This document shows positions 1-5,004 of a stretch of DNA of 5,004 bases, one piece after another. The stretch spans positions 1 to 5,004 of the forward strand of contig JAEZTD010000332.1 of assembly GCA_023443705.1 (NCBI GenBank), written 5' to 3'. Positions within the stretch are counted from its first letter, which is position 1, and each line of letters opens with the position of its first letter. Below the pieces are notes generated by a model, which saw only the letters and a program-made list of their open reading frames with translations, did no database searches and was not told the origin of the DNA. The position numbers and the translations under genes were made by a program. The stretch is from Bacillota bacterium. Lineage in GTDB: Bacteria > Bacillota > Clostridia > Christensenellales > Aristaeellaceae.

Positions 1-1383
1 ATCAGCGCGGTCAACACCAAGCGGCGCGACGGCTTCAACCAGATGGTTGAGGATGGTCTCGCGGGCAAGTTCGACCTCATCATTACGAAGAGCGTCAGCC
101 GCTTCGCCCGCAATACCGTGGACAGCCTGACCACCGTTCGCAAACTGAAGGAAGTGGGCTGCGAGGTCTGGTTTGAGGAGCAGAACATCTTTACCCTGGA
201 CAGCAAAGGGGAACTACTGATTACCATCATGTCCTCTCTGGCGCAGGAGGAGAGCCGTTCCATTTCTGAGAATGTAACGTGGGGACAGCGGAAGCGGATG
301 GCTGACGGAAAGGTGAGCCTTCCGTACAAACAGTTTCTCGGCTACGAGAAAGGCGAGGATGGTTTGCCAAAGATCGTCCCCGCCGAAGCGGAGATTGTGC
401 GGTTCATGTTTAAGCTCTTTATGGAGGGGAAGACCTTCTCCGCCATCGCCAGGTACCTCGGCGACCACGGCATCCCATCCCCGGCGGGCAAAAGGACCTG
501 GCAACCGGCGGTGGTTCAGTCCATCCTGACCAACGAAAAATACAAAGGTCACGCTCTGCTGCAAAAAACCTATTGCGCCGATTTCCTCACAAAGAAGATG
601 GTGAAAAACGACGGCAGAATCCAGCAGTTCTATGTCGAGGACAGCCACCCCGCCATTATCGAACCGGACGAGTTCGACGCCGTACAGCTGGAGATTGAGC
701 GGCGCAAGGGGCTCGGCAGGCCCACAAGTTGCACGAGCATCTTCGCCGCCAGAATCGTCTGTGCCGACTGCGGCGGGTGGTTTGGCAAGAAGGTGTGGGG
801 CAGCTACAAGGAAGACAAAGCCCGCCGCCGCGAGGTCTGGCAATGCAACGACAAGTACAAACGGCGCGGTATTCCCGGCAAGGGATGCCAAACACCACAC
901 ATCACCGAGGATGATGTCAAAGCTCGGTTCCTCATGGCGTTCAGTATTCTGTTGGGCGACCGTAATGGGCTAATTGAGGACTGCCGCATGGCGCAGACCG
1001 TCCTCTGCGACACTTCGGAGATTGACGTCGAACTCGCCGAGGTTCGGAGCGAAATTGAGGTGGTCTCGGAGCTATCCAGAAAGGCGATCTACGAGAATGC
1101 TCGAACCGCCATGAGCCAGAGCGAGTGGAGCGAGCGCAACAACAGCTACTTGGAGCGTCACAAGCAAGCGTCTCATCGGCTAGAGGAGTTGGAAGTGCAG
1201 AAGCGCGAGCGCCTCGGCAGGGGAAAGGTGTTGGAATCCTTCATCCGCGACATCCAGAACCGCCCGCTTGCCATCACGGAGTTTGACGAGAAGCTCTGGT
1301 TAGCGGTTATTGACCAGGTGAAGATTGGCAGGGACTGCTTGATGGCGTTCAGGTTCAAAAATGGGGCGGAGGTTGAGGCTTAA
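1..1383 (+). CDS. Large serine recombinase, 5' end missing
   Basis: Site-specific DNA recombinase of the large serine (resolvase/invertase) family, which cuts and rejoins DNA to integrate or excise mobile elements. The reading frame is open from base 1, so the first visible ATG at 43 is internal. Roughly the first 60 residues, including the catalytic serine, lie outside the window. Numbering from base 1, the visible part shows the end of the resolvase domain with TKSVSRFARNT and its two conserved arginines (R34, R37), then the long linking helix around AQEESRSISE. A Recombinase domain follows (about residues 110-215). A zinc ribbon has cysteines at 254, 257, 282 and 296 (CX2C and CX13C). After it come a charged coiled-coil region (about 340-415) and a C-terminal strand ending FRFKNGAEVEA, usual for the family. 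The visible part has no frameshift, so the gene is probably functional. It could belong to an integrative element, a prophage or a transposon. Family assignment is secure; the element type is not. Confidence 0.95.
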   Translation: MSAVNTKRRDGFNQMVEDGLAGKFDLIITKSVSRFARNTVDSLTTVRKLKEVGCEVWFEEQNIFTLDSKGELLITIMSSLAQEESRSISENVTWGQRKRMADGKVSLPYKQFLGYEKGEDGLPKIVPAEAEIVRFMFKLFMEGKTFSAIARYLGDHGIPSPAGKRTWQPAVVQSILTNEKYKGHALLQKTYCADFLTKKMVKNDGRIQQFYVEDSHPAIIEPDEFDAVQLEIERRKGLGRPTSCTSIFAARIVCADCGGWFGKKVWGSYKEDKARRREVWQCNDKYKRRGIPGKGCQTPHITEDDVKARFLMAFSILLGDRNGLIEDCRMAQTVLCDTSEIDVELAEVRSEIEVVSELSRKAIYENARTAMSQSEWSERNNSYLERHKQASHRLEELEVQKRERLGRGKVLESFIRDIQNRPLAITEFDEKLWLAVIDQVKIGRDCLMAFRFKNGAEVEA

Positions 1384-1396
1384 TACTTGAAATCAA

Positions 1397-1423
1397 CGGC
1401 TCGCCTTCGGGCGGGCTGTTTTT
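1397..1423 (+). terminator. Rho-independent terminator of the recombinase gene
   Basis: A 9-bp stem (1397-1405 with 1410-1418, including two G-U pairs) is closed by a UUCG tetraloop at 1406-1409 and followed at once by five Ts (1419-1423). It starts 14 bases after the recombinase stop codon. It should separate recombinase transcription from the secreted-protein genes, which have their own promoter downstream. Confidence 0.9.
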
Positions 1424-1459
1424 CGTACAGTGGCGATGTGGAAAAGCTTGATGTAGTGG

Positions 1460-1488
1460 TTTCCATTTTGGACTTGATATGATATAAT
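1460..1488 (+). promoter_or_regulatory. Sigma-A type promoter with extended -10
   Basis: A perfect TATAAT (1483-1488) is preceded by TGN (1480-1482), an extended -10 element. At 17-bp spacing lies TTTCCA (1460-1465), a 4-of-6 match to the -35 consensus. Transcription would start near 1495, giving a leader of about 75 nt before the ATG at 1571. It sits just after the recombinase terminator and would drive the exported-protein gene, possibly both exported-protein genes. Confidence 0.8.
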
Positions 1489-1555
1489 GCAACCAAAACT
1501 TAACTCCGACATAAAACCGGGCATCCGGCCACAAGATACTTATCACCTAGTATTC

Positions 1556-1563
1556 AAGGAGGG
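1556..1563 (+). promoter_or_regulatory. Ribosome binding site setting the start at 1571
   Basis: AAGGAGGG ends 7 bases before the ATG at 1571. It decides the start: the in-frame ATG at 1487 overlaps the -10 box of the promoter, has no Shine-Dalgarno sequence, and would place 28 residues in front of an otherwise normal signal peptide. Confidence 0.85.
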
Positions 1564-1570
1564 AAACGCA

Positions 1571-2446
1571 ATGGGTAAATTGCAGGTTTGCGTCCGTTTT
1601 CTTGTGCTCACCTTGATTCTGTCCCTCTGTACTTGCCCTGTGGTTTCCGCCAACGCCGAGGCTGGGAATACGGCCTTTGACGTGCCGTTTCCCTGGAATG
1701 GGCACAATCTGCGGGTTTCGTATGCTCTTGACAACGAAGCCGTGAAAAGCGGCCACGCCGCGGCGGGCGAGAAAAGCGTTCAGGTTTTTCTCACGAGCGT
1801 GGACGATACGCTGTCCTGGGATGAGATCACAGGCAGCGGCGCGGATTTCTTTCTTATGGGAAATGACGGAACAGAGTATAGCGTGGTGACGTGCGGGTTT
1901 CAGGCCGAGGAAGGCAGCAGCAGGAACATCGCCGATCTCGCGAAGAATCGGTACGTCGGCTTTTCGCCGATATTTGACGTTCCAGAGGACAGCGGGTTTG
2001 ACACACTGACACTGGTCGTAAAGAATGGTGCAACTAGCGAGGTTACGAAAGTATCGCTTGTCGGCGTTCCTTCGGAAGCGCCGGTGAATGCGAAGGAAGT
2101 CCCAGAGGAACTCGTCGGCGATTGGAGCGGCATGGGCAAGCCCGTTGGCGGAGGTAGCAATATTTTGCTTGAAATAAATGTCAATTCGGACGGAACCGGC
2201 GAGTACAAGTTCGAGCAAGCGGGGTATACGGAGAGCTATCCCTTCGTCCTTGAAAGTGACAGTGAGCGCTTTTCTGTGACCATTCCCACGGACAACCAGC
2301 TCGACATTGCCGCGTGCGAGGGGACATATGTCTATGCTAACGGCGTCCTAACGCTGCGCATCATAACAACATTCTCCTCCGGCCGACAGTTTGAATACGT
2401 CGTGGATTGCTTGAAGGCAGCCAAGTCTTCCGAGATCGGAGGGTAG
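1571..2446 (+). CDS. Exported two-domain protein with lipocalin-like C-terminal domain
   Basis: A 291-aa protein of unrecognised family, predicted to be exported. It begins with a signal peptide: basic K3 and R9, a hydrophobic core at about 10-25, and a likely signal peptidase I site after A-N-A (27-29). The LSLC at 17-20 is a poor lipobox, so a lipoprotein is less likely but not excluded. The mature protein seems to hold two beta-rich domains. Residues ~35-170 resemble extracellular immunoglobulin-like modules, with MGNDGTEYSVVT and a late TLTLVVKNG strand. Residues ~178-283 begin LVGDWSG (W185) and run through ILLEINVNSDGTGEYKFEQ to a final FEYVVDC strand, the layout of small lipocalin-like or Wxx-G barrel domains that bind small ligands. 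These domain calls rest on pattern only. No enzyme motif is visible. It has its own promoter and ribosome site and lies 152 bases before a second exported protein on the same strand, so joint transcription is plausible. Molecular function is unknown. Confidence 0.85.
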   Translation: MGKLQVCVRFLVLTLILSLCTCPVVSANAEAGNTAFDVPFPWNGHNLRVSYALDNEAVKSGHAAAGEKSVQVFLTSVDDTLSWDEITGSGADFFLMGNDGTEYSVVTCGFQAEEGSSRNIADLAKNRYVGFSPIFDVPEDSGFDTLTLVVKNGATSEVTKVSLVGVPSEAPVNAKEVPEELVGDWSGMGKPVGGGSNILLEINVNSDGTGEYKFEQAGYTESYPFVLESDSERFSVTIPTDNQLDIAACEGTYVYANGVLTLRIITTFSSGRQFEYVVDCLKAAKSSEIGG

Positions 2447-2598
2447 GCGAACAATGTCGTCCGCCTTGGGATAATAGTTGCTGATTTCTTCGAATTCCAT
2501 ACCCCGACTAGAAAATCAGACAGCTGCTTGTTTTCCATCGACGCCATGTTGAGTATCTCGAGAGCTTGGCTATAGCGGAACGAGTGAGGAGCGTCAAG
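2447..2598. other. Spacer between the two exported-protein genes
   Basis: This 152-bp spacer shows no convincing intrinsic terminator, so read-through from the upstream gene is possible. A weak promoter-like pair, TTGAGT (2549-2554) and TATAGC (2571-2576) at 16-bp spacing, would start transcription near 2583, only just before the ribosome site, so it is doubtful. The minus strand reads like coding sequence in two frames (about 2450-2565), perhaps the remains of an older gene. Confidence 0.4.
2585..2591 (+). promoter_or_regulatory. Ribosome binding site setting the start at 2599
   Basis: TGAGGAG ends 7 bases before the ATG at 2599. It favours this start over the in-frame TTG at 2566, which has no Shine-Dalgarno sequence and would add 11 charged residues in front of the signal peptide. 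Confidence 0.75.
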
Positions 2599-3945
2599 AT
2601 GAATAAGTTCGCGAGGGGTCTCTGCTTAATGGTAGTCTTTTCATTTTTCATCTGCATGCTTGCGCCGATTTCGCATGCGTCGAGCGGTGATACACCTGAT
2701 CCGCTCGAAAAGTATCGGGTGCTGTTAAACAACGCGAAAATAGCTGATGCAATTTATTGGATCGGCATCGAAAGTGAAGGCTCGTATGTGGATTGGGACG
2801 ACGAAGAAAAGAAGGATTTGTGCGATGCTATCCTACGGCTTGAGAATAATGCGCCTTTTCCCATGCAAAGCCCGCCGCTGCTTAATGATATCAAAGATCG
2901 CGACCGTACAGTAAAGGTATTTTCTAATGAGGACGCATGGACGATTTACGTGACGCATGTGGCGCATTCTCTTTGGCTGGAAGCGAACCACCTCGTCAAC
3001 TGGTCACTTCTTGATTACAATGACGATGAGCTGGCTCTATTGCTGAACAGCGAGTTTCTGATGGTGTGCTCACCGAAATTTGGGTATTGGTTCAACCCAC
3101 AGATCATAGGCGACGTAACGGACTGGAATGTAGAGATCAGTTATCAATTTATGAAAGAAAATCAATATATCCTAGATGACCCGGCGTCTACAGTTTACGC
3201 TTTTGCAGATTGGGTACGATATAATGTTGAACATATATTAGGAGTAGTAGACGAGGGAAACTATAAAAAAACATATGGGTACCCCGGCCCCCCTCCGGCG
3301 GATAAGGTTCTATACCCTATTAAAGTTTCCAAAGGAGGTTTTTCATACAGCGCAGGTTGTTGGGGTACGACGGGTTTGTTCGCTGCCGCCATGCGAAGCG
3401 TGAATATCCCTGTGATAAACTATACGAAAGTTCAGTTTGGAAGCCCCGGAGTGGAAACAGTGGGTTATCACAGTAGGCTTGAATTGCCGACGCTCGGTAT
3501 TGGCCTGTGCCATAGCGATGATTTATATGGCAGTTTGCTCGATGTCAAAAACGGCGGAGCGGTTGTCCCAATCGAGAAGCTGTTTCATACTTTGGACTGG
3601 CTGGATGAGTATATGGATTACCCGACCATCCTGGACGAAAGCGACACTTATAAAAACAGACGCGAGGATCAGGCTGCTTATAACTGGCAAAAATATATGA
3701 GGGATCTTGCGATAGATTACTTAACGGATGGACTGCTTGTCCTTCGAGCCGATGATTTGCAGCAGAAAGCTAAGCCAACCAAGCTGAAAAAGTTTCTTGC
3801 GAGTAAATATGCAAAACCGTTTTACTCAGATGAGGAAATTGCTGAGATCATCAAGAAAGTGGATGACGAGTTGATTCGGATCGGAAATGGAAGCTGGAAG
3901 AAAGGAGCTGCAATCGTTAGGAAAAGAGTATATAAGTGGGTGTAA
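2599..3945 (+). CDS. Exported transglutaminase-like cysteine protein
   Basis: A 448-aa protein with a signal peptide (K3, R6, hydrophobic core 8-24, likely cut after S-H-A at 25-27) and a transglutaminase-like core. Three features in the right order and spacing show this. A helix comes first, FADWVRYNVEHI (~202-213). Next is GCWGTTGLFAAAMRSVNIPV (253-272), matching the family's nucleophile helix with C254. Then come YHSRLELP with H291 and HSDDLY with D307 or D308, completing a Cys-His-Asp triad. Members of this superfamily include bacterial peptidases, peptide or wall hydrolases and, more rarely, cross-linking enzymes; the true reaction cannot be told here. Residues ~30-190 are acidic and mostly helical with no known motif. 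The last ~130 residues are helical and lysine-rich. No wall-binding repeats, LPXTG or further membrane segment is visible, so it is probably secreted. It is visibly more AT-rich than the recombinase and the kinase, consistent with separate ancestry. The superfamily call is fairly sure; the substrate is unknown. Confidence 0.85.
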   Translation: MNKFARGLCLMVVFSFFICMLAPISHASSGDTPDPLEKYRVLLNNAKIADAIYWIGIESEGSYVDWDDEEKKDLCDAILRLENNAPFPMQSPPLLNDIKDRDRTVKVFSNEDAWTIYVTHVAHSLWLEANHLVNWSLLDYNDDELALLLNSEFLMVCSPKFGYWFNPQIIGDVTDWNVEISYQFMKENQYILDDPASTVYAFADWVRYNVEHILGVVDEGNYKKTYGYPGPPPADKVLYPIKVSKGGFSYSAGCWGTTGLFAAAMRSVNIPVINYTKVQFGSPGVETVGYHSRLELPTLGIGLCHSDDLYGSLLDVKNGGAVVPIEKLFHTLDWLDEYMDYPTILDESDTYKNRREDQAAYNWQKYMRDLAIDYLTDGLLVLRADDLQQKAKPTKLKKFLASKYAKPFYSDEEIAEIIKKVDDELIRIGNGSWKKGAAIVRKRVYKWV

Positions 3946-3989
3946 TGAACACTAGCTTTAGTTTCAAGTCTGTAGAAAAAACTTTCACC

Positions 3990-4009
3990 AAAGTAGAATC
4001 GTGCTTTTT
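3990..4009 (+). terminator. Possible weak terminator after the transglutaminase-like gene
   Basis: A short A/T-rich stem (AAAGTA at 3990-3995 with TGCTTT at 4002-4007, one G-U pair) has a 6-nt loop and runs into five Ts (4005-4009). It lies 45 bases after the stop codon. The stem has a single G-C pair, so it may be weak or not a terminator at all, but no better candidate follows on this strand. Confidence 0.3.
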
Positions 4010-4011
4010 GA

Positions 4012-4052
4012 ACACCTTTGGCCAAAAAGGGTGTGCAAATTTGACGATTTGC
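4012..4052. repeat. Two adjacent dyads in non-coding DNA
   Basis: The first dyad (4012-4034) pairs ACACC with GGTGT around a perfect 10-base palindrome, TTTGGCCAAA (4017-4026), with a small bulge on the right arm. The second begins at the next base: GCAAAT (4035-4040) pairs perfectly with ATTTGC (4047-4052) across a 6-nt loop. Neither is followed by a T-run, so they are not obvious terminators. They could be protein-binding sites, part of a recombination site, or structure in the 3' end of the upstream transcript. Confidence 0.4.
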
Positions 4053-4073
4053 CGGAGAAGCGGCCGAAAAAAA

Positions 4074-4100
4074 GGGTGGGTTCAAATCCCGCCGGTAGCG
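4074..4100 (+). pseudogene. Orphan tRNA T-arm, probable tRNA gene remnant
   Basis: GTGGG (4076-4080), TTCAAAT (4081-4087) and CCCGC (4088-4092) form a canonical T stem-loop: five pairs, extendable by a sixth (G4075-C4093), and a textbook 7-base T loop. The next seven bases, CGGTAGC (4093-4099), could be the 3' strand of an acceptor stem with G4100 as discriminator, but ACGA follows instead of CCA. No 5' acceptor partner, D-arm or normal anticodon arm is found upstream, so this is not a whole tRNA. It is best read as the 3' piece of a tRNA left at a recombination junction, or as a chance look-alike. Confidence 0.45.
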
Positions 4101-4188
4101 ACGACACCTTCAACGCGCCGTCAATGATTGATACAAGGAAAGTCGCCGATGCTTGAAAAGCCTGGATTTATTGGGTTTCTGGAATAGC

Positions 4189-4223
4189 AAAAACCATCTA
4201 CTGAGTTTATCAATAGATGGTTT
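4189..4223 (-). terminator. Intrinsic terminator of tRNA-Arg
   Basis: A perfect 10-bp stem (4191-4200 with 4214-4223) has a 13-nt loop. Read on the minus strand it ends in a run of five Ts (complement of 4189-4193). It starts 6 bases past the CCA end of the tRNA. It is much stronger on the minus strand than on the plus strand, where only TTT then CTG follows. Confidence 0.85.
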
Positions 4224-4229
4224 CTGATT

Positions 4230-4305
4230 TGGCGCGCCCGGCGGGGTTCGAACCCACGATCTTCCGAGTCGGAGTCGGACACTCTATCCGCTGAGCTACG
4301 GGCGC
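4230..4305 (-). tRNA. tRNA-Arg (anticodon CCG)
   Basis: A complete 76-nt cloverleaf. The acceptor stem GCGCCCG/CGGGCGC is fully paired, followed by discriminator G and an encoded CCA (4230-4232). The D stem GCTC/GAGT has one G-U pair. The anticodon stem TCCGA/TCGGA encloses the loop CTCCGAC with anticodon CCG (complement of 4270-4272), which reads CGG arginine codons. The variable loop is 5 nt and the T-arm is GTGGG-TTCGAAC-CCCGC. It lies 71 bases after the sensor kinase stop on the same strand, with its own promoter and terminator. Its 3' end faces the recombinase side, the usual geometry for islands inserted at tRNA genes. Confidence 0.97.
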
Positions 4306-4325
4306 ACGAATTGAGACACTCGTAT

Positions 4326-4354
4326 AGTATAGCGCGCCGGGGGAGAGATTGCAA
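4326..4354 (-). promoter_or_regulatory. Promoter of tRNA-Arg
   Basis: On the minus strand, TTGCAA (complement of 4349-4354; 4 of 6 to consensus) is followed after exactly 17 bp by TATACT (complement of 4326-4331; 5 of 6). The spacer holds a GC-rich block. Transcription would start near 4319, about 14 bases before the mature tRNA 5' end. Confidence 0.75.
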
Positions 4355-4376
4355 CACAAAGATTTGTAAACATTCG

Positions 4377-5004
4377 CTATTGGCGTGGAAGGCGGGGCAG
4401 GCGGAGGGTGAACAGGCTGCCGGGGGCGGCGGGGATGTAGGAGAGATGGCCGTTGTGCTGGGCGGCGATTTGTTGGGCGACGCTCAGGCCCAAGCCGGCG
4501 TGAGCGCGGTCGGCGCGGCTGGAATCGGCGCGGTAAAAGCGGTCAAAGATGAAGGGGAGGTGCTCGGGCGCGATGCCGGGGCCGTCGTCCTTTACGTGGA
4601 GACAGATGGATTTGCGCTCGATCTGGATTGAGATTTCGACGTGACCGCCATGTTGGGTGTAGCAGATGGCGTTGTCGACCAACACGTAGATGGCACGGCG
4701 CAACAGCGGCGCGTCGCCCTCGATTGGCGGCGGCGGGGCGGAGGGGGCGGCGAATGTCAATGAGATTTGTTTTTCCGCGGCGGCGTCCAGATGGTCGCGC
4801 ACGGCGTCTTCGGCAAGTTCGGGCAGTTCCACGGGGCCGAAATGGGCGGTGGATGGGGGGAAATCCGTGGCGCCGGCGAGAAGCGTCAAGGAAGCGGAGA
4901 GGTGGCACATTCGGCGCAATTCTTTCTGCATCATGTCTATAAACCGAACTTGGTCGGTTGGGTTTGATTTGAGCGCGTCGAGGCTCGATTGCATGACCTG
5001 CAGC
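4377..5004 (-). CDS. Sensor histidine kinase, C-terminal part
   Basis: The C-terminal part of a two-component sensor kinase, the membrane enzyme that autophosphorylates on histidine and passes phosphate to a response regulator. The frame is open to the window edge, so the ATG at 4994 need not be the start. Numbering from that ATG, residues 1-40 look like the second half of the dimerisation helix pair (HisKA); the phospho-accepting His is expected about ten residues before the window edge and is not seen. The ATP-binding domain (~55-203) is complete: N-box VLVDNAICYT with N108, G1 box DDGPGI (137-141), F box FIFDRFYRAD (148-157), and G2 box GLGLS (167-171), ending in FTLRLPRLPRQ. The layout is that of OmpR/PhoR-type kinases. 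The partner regulator would normally be encoded just upstream, outside this window. The gene is clearly GC-richer than the exported-protein genes. The signal sensed is unknown. Confidence 0.93.
   Translation of the reverse strand, partial: LQVMQSSLDALKSNPTDQVRFIDMMQKELRRMCHLSASLTLLAGATDFPPSTAHFGPVELPELAEDAVRDHLDAAAEKQISLTFAAPSAPPPPIEGDAPLLRRAIYVLVDNAICYTQHGGHVEISIQIERKSICLHVKDDGPGIAPEHLPFIFDRFYRADSSRADRAHAGLGLSVAQQIAAQHNGHLSYIPAAPGSLFTLRLPRLPRQ

Noticed and set aside
214..900. Long 228-aa open frame on the minus strand opposite the recombinase
   Set aside because: It is a shadow of the GC-rich recombinase frame: low-complexity composition, no ribosome site and no domain pattern, while the plus strand matches a known family along its whole length.
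1487..1570. In-frame ATG at 1487 as the start of the first exported protein
   Set aside because: It overlaps the -10 box, lacks a Shine-Dalgarno sequence and would put 28 residues before a normal signal peptide; the ATG at 1571 has a strong ribosome site.
2566..2598. TTG at 2566 as the start of the transglutaminase-like protein
   Set aside because: It has no ribosome site; the ATG at 2599 has TGAGGAG at 7 bases and starts directly at a signal peptide.
3331..3339. Perfect AAAGGAGGT Shine-Dalgarno-like sequence inside the transglutaminase-like gene
   Set aside because: No start codon follows at usable spacing in any frame, and the host gene continues in frame through its active-site region.
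4121..4357. Open frame of 78 aa on the minus strand across the tRNA-Arg gene
   Set aside because: It runs through the complete tRNA and its promoter and terminator, so it is not a protein gene.
4767..4967. Plus-strand open frames opposite the histidine kinase
   Set aside because: They are arginine- and glycine-rich shadows of a GC-rich gene; the kinase frame carries all the expected ATP-binding boxes.
1..5004. CRISPR array or tandem repeat array
   Set aside because: No regularly spaced direct repeats were seen anywhere in the window.

Overview
The window reads as bacterial DNA, most likely from an anaerobic Firmicute of the Clostridia. The reasons are a large serine recombinase with the 'TKSVSRFARNT' signature common in clostridial mobile elements, strong AGGAGG-type ribosome binding sites, UUCG-capped terminators, a tRNA with an encoded CCA end, and an OmpR-type sensor kinase. 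A genus cannot be assigned from this sequence.

Layout from left to right. (1) Bases 1-1383, plus strand: the C-terminal ~460 residues of a large serine recombinase whose start lies before the window, closed by a strong intrinsic terminator. (2) Bases 1460-2446: a clear extended -10 promoter, a ~75-nt leader, and a 291-aa exported protein with no recognised family; its C-terminal half looks like a small lipocalin-like beta domain. (3) Bases 2599-3945: a 448-aa exported protein with a transglutaminase-like Cys-His-Asp core. The two secreted-protein genes share a strand with only ~150 bases and no evident terminator between them, so they may form an operon. (4) Bases 3946-4229: non-coding, with a weak terminator-like hairpin, two adjacent dyads, a plus-strand fragment that looks like the T-arm of a tRNA, and the terminator of the tRNA that follows. 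(5) Bases 4230-4305, minus strand: an intact tRNA-Arg(CCG) with its own promoter. (6) Bases 4377-5004, minus strand: the C-terminal part of a GC-rich histidine kinase, cut by the window edge.

The simplest reading, which is inference, is a junction between an acquired segment on the left (recombinase plus two secreted proteins, the second visibly more AT-rich) and resident chromosome on the right (tRNA-Arg and sensor kinase). If so, the border should lie to the left of the tRNA terminator, and the orphan tRNA T-arm near 4074-4100 is the best marker for it. The recombinase would handle DNA movement. The two exported proteins would be cargo acting outside the membrane, possibly the transglutaminase-like protein on peptide or cell-wall substrates with the small beta protein as partner. 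No direct evidence ties their functions together beyond adjacency.
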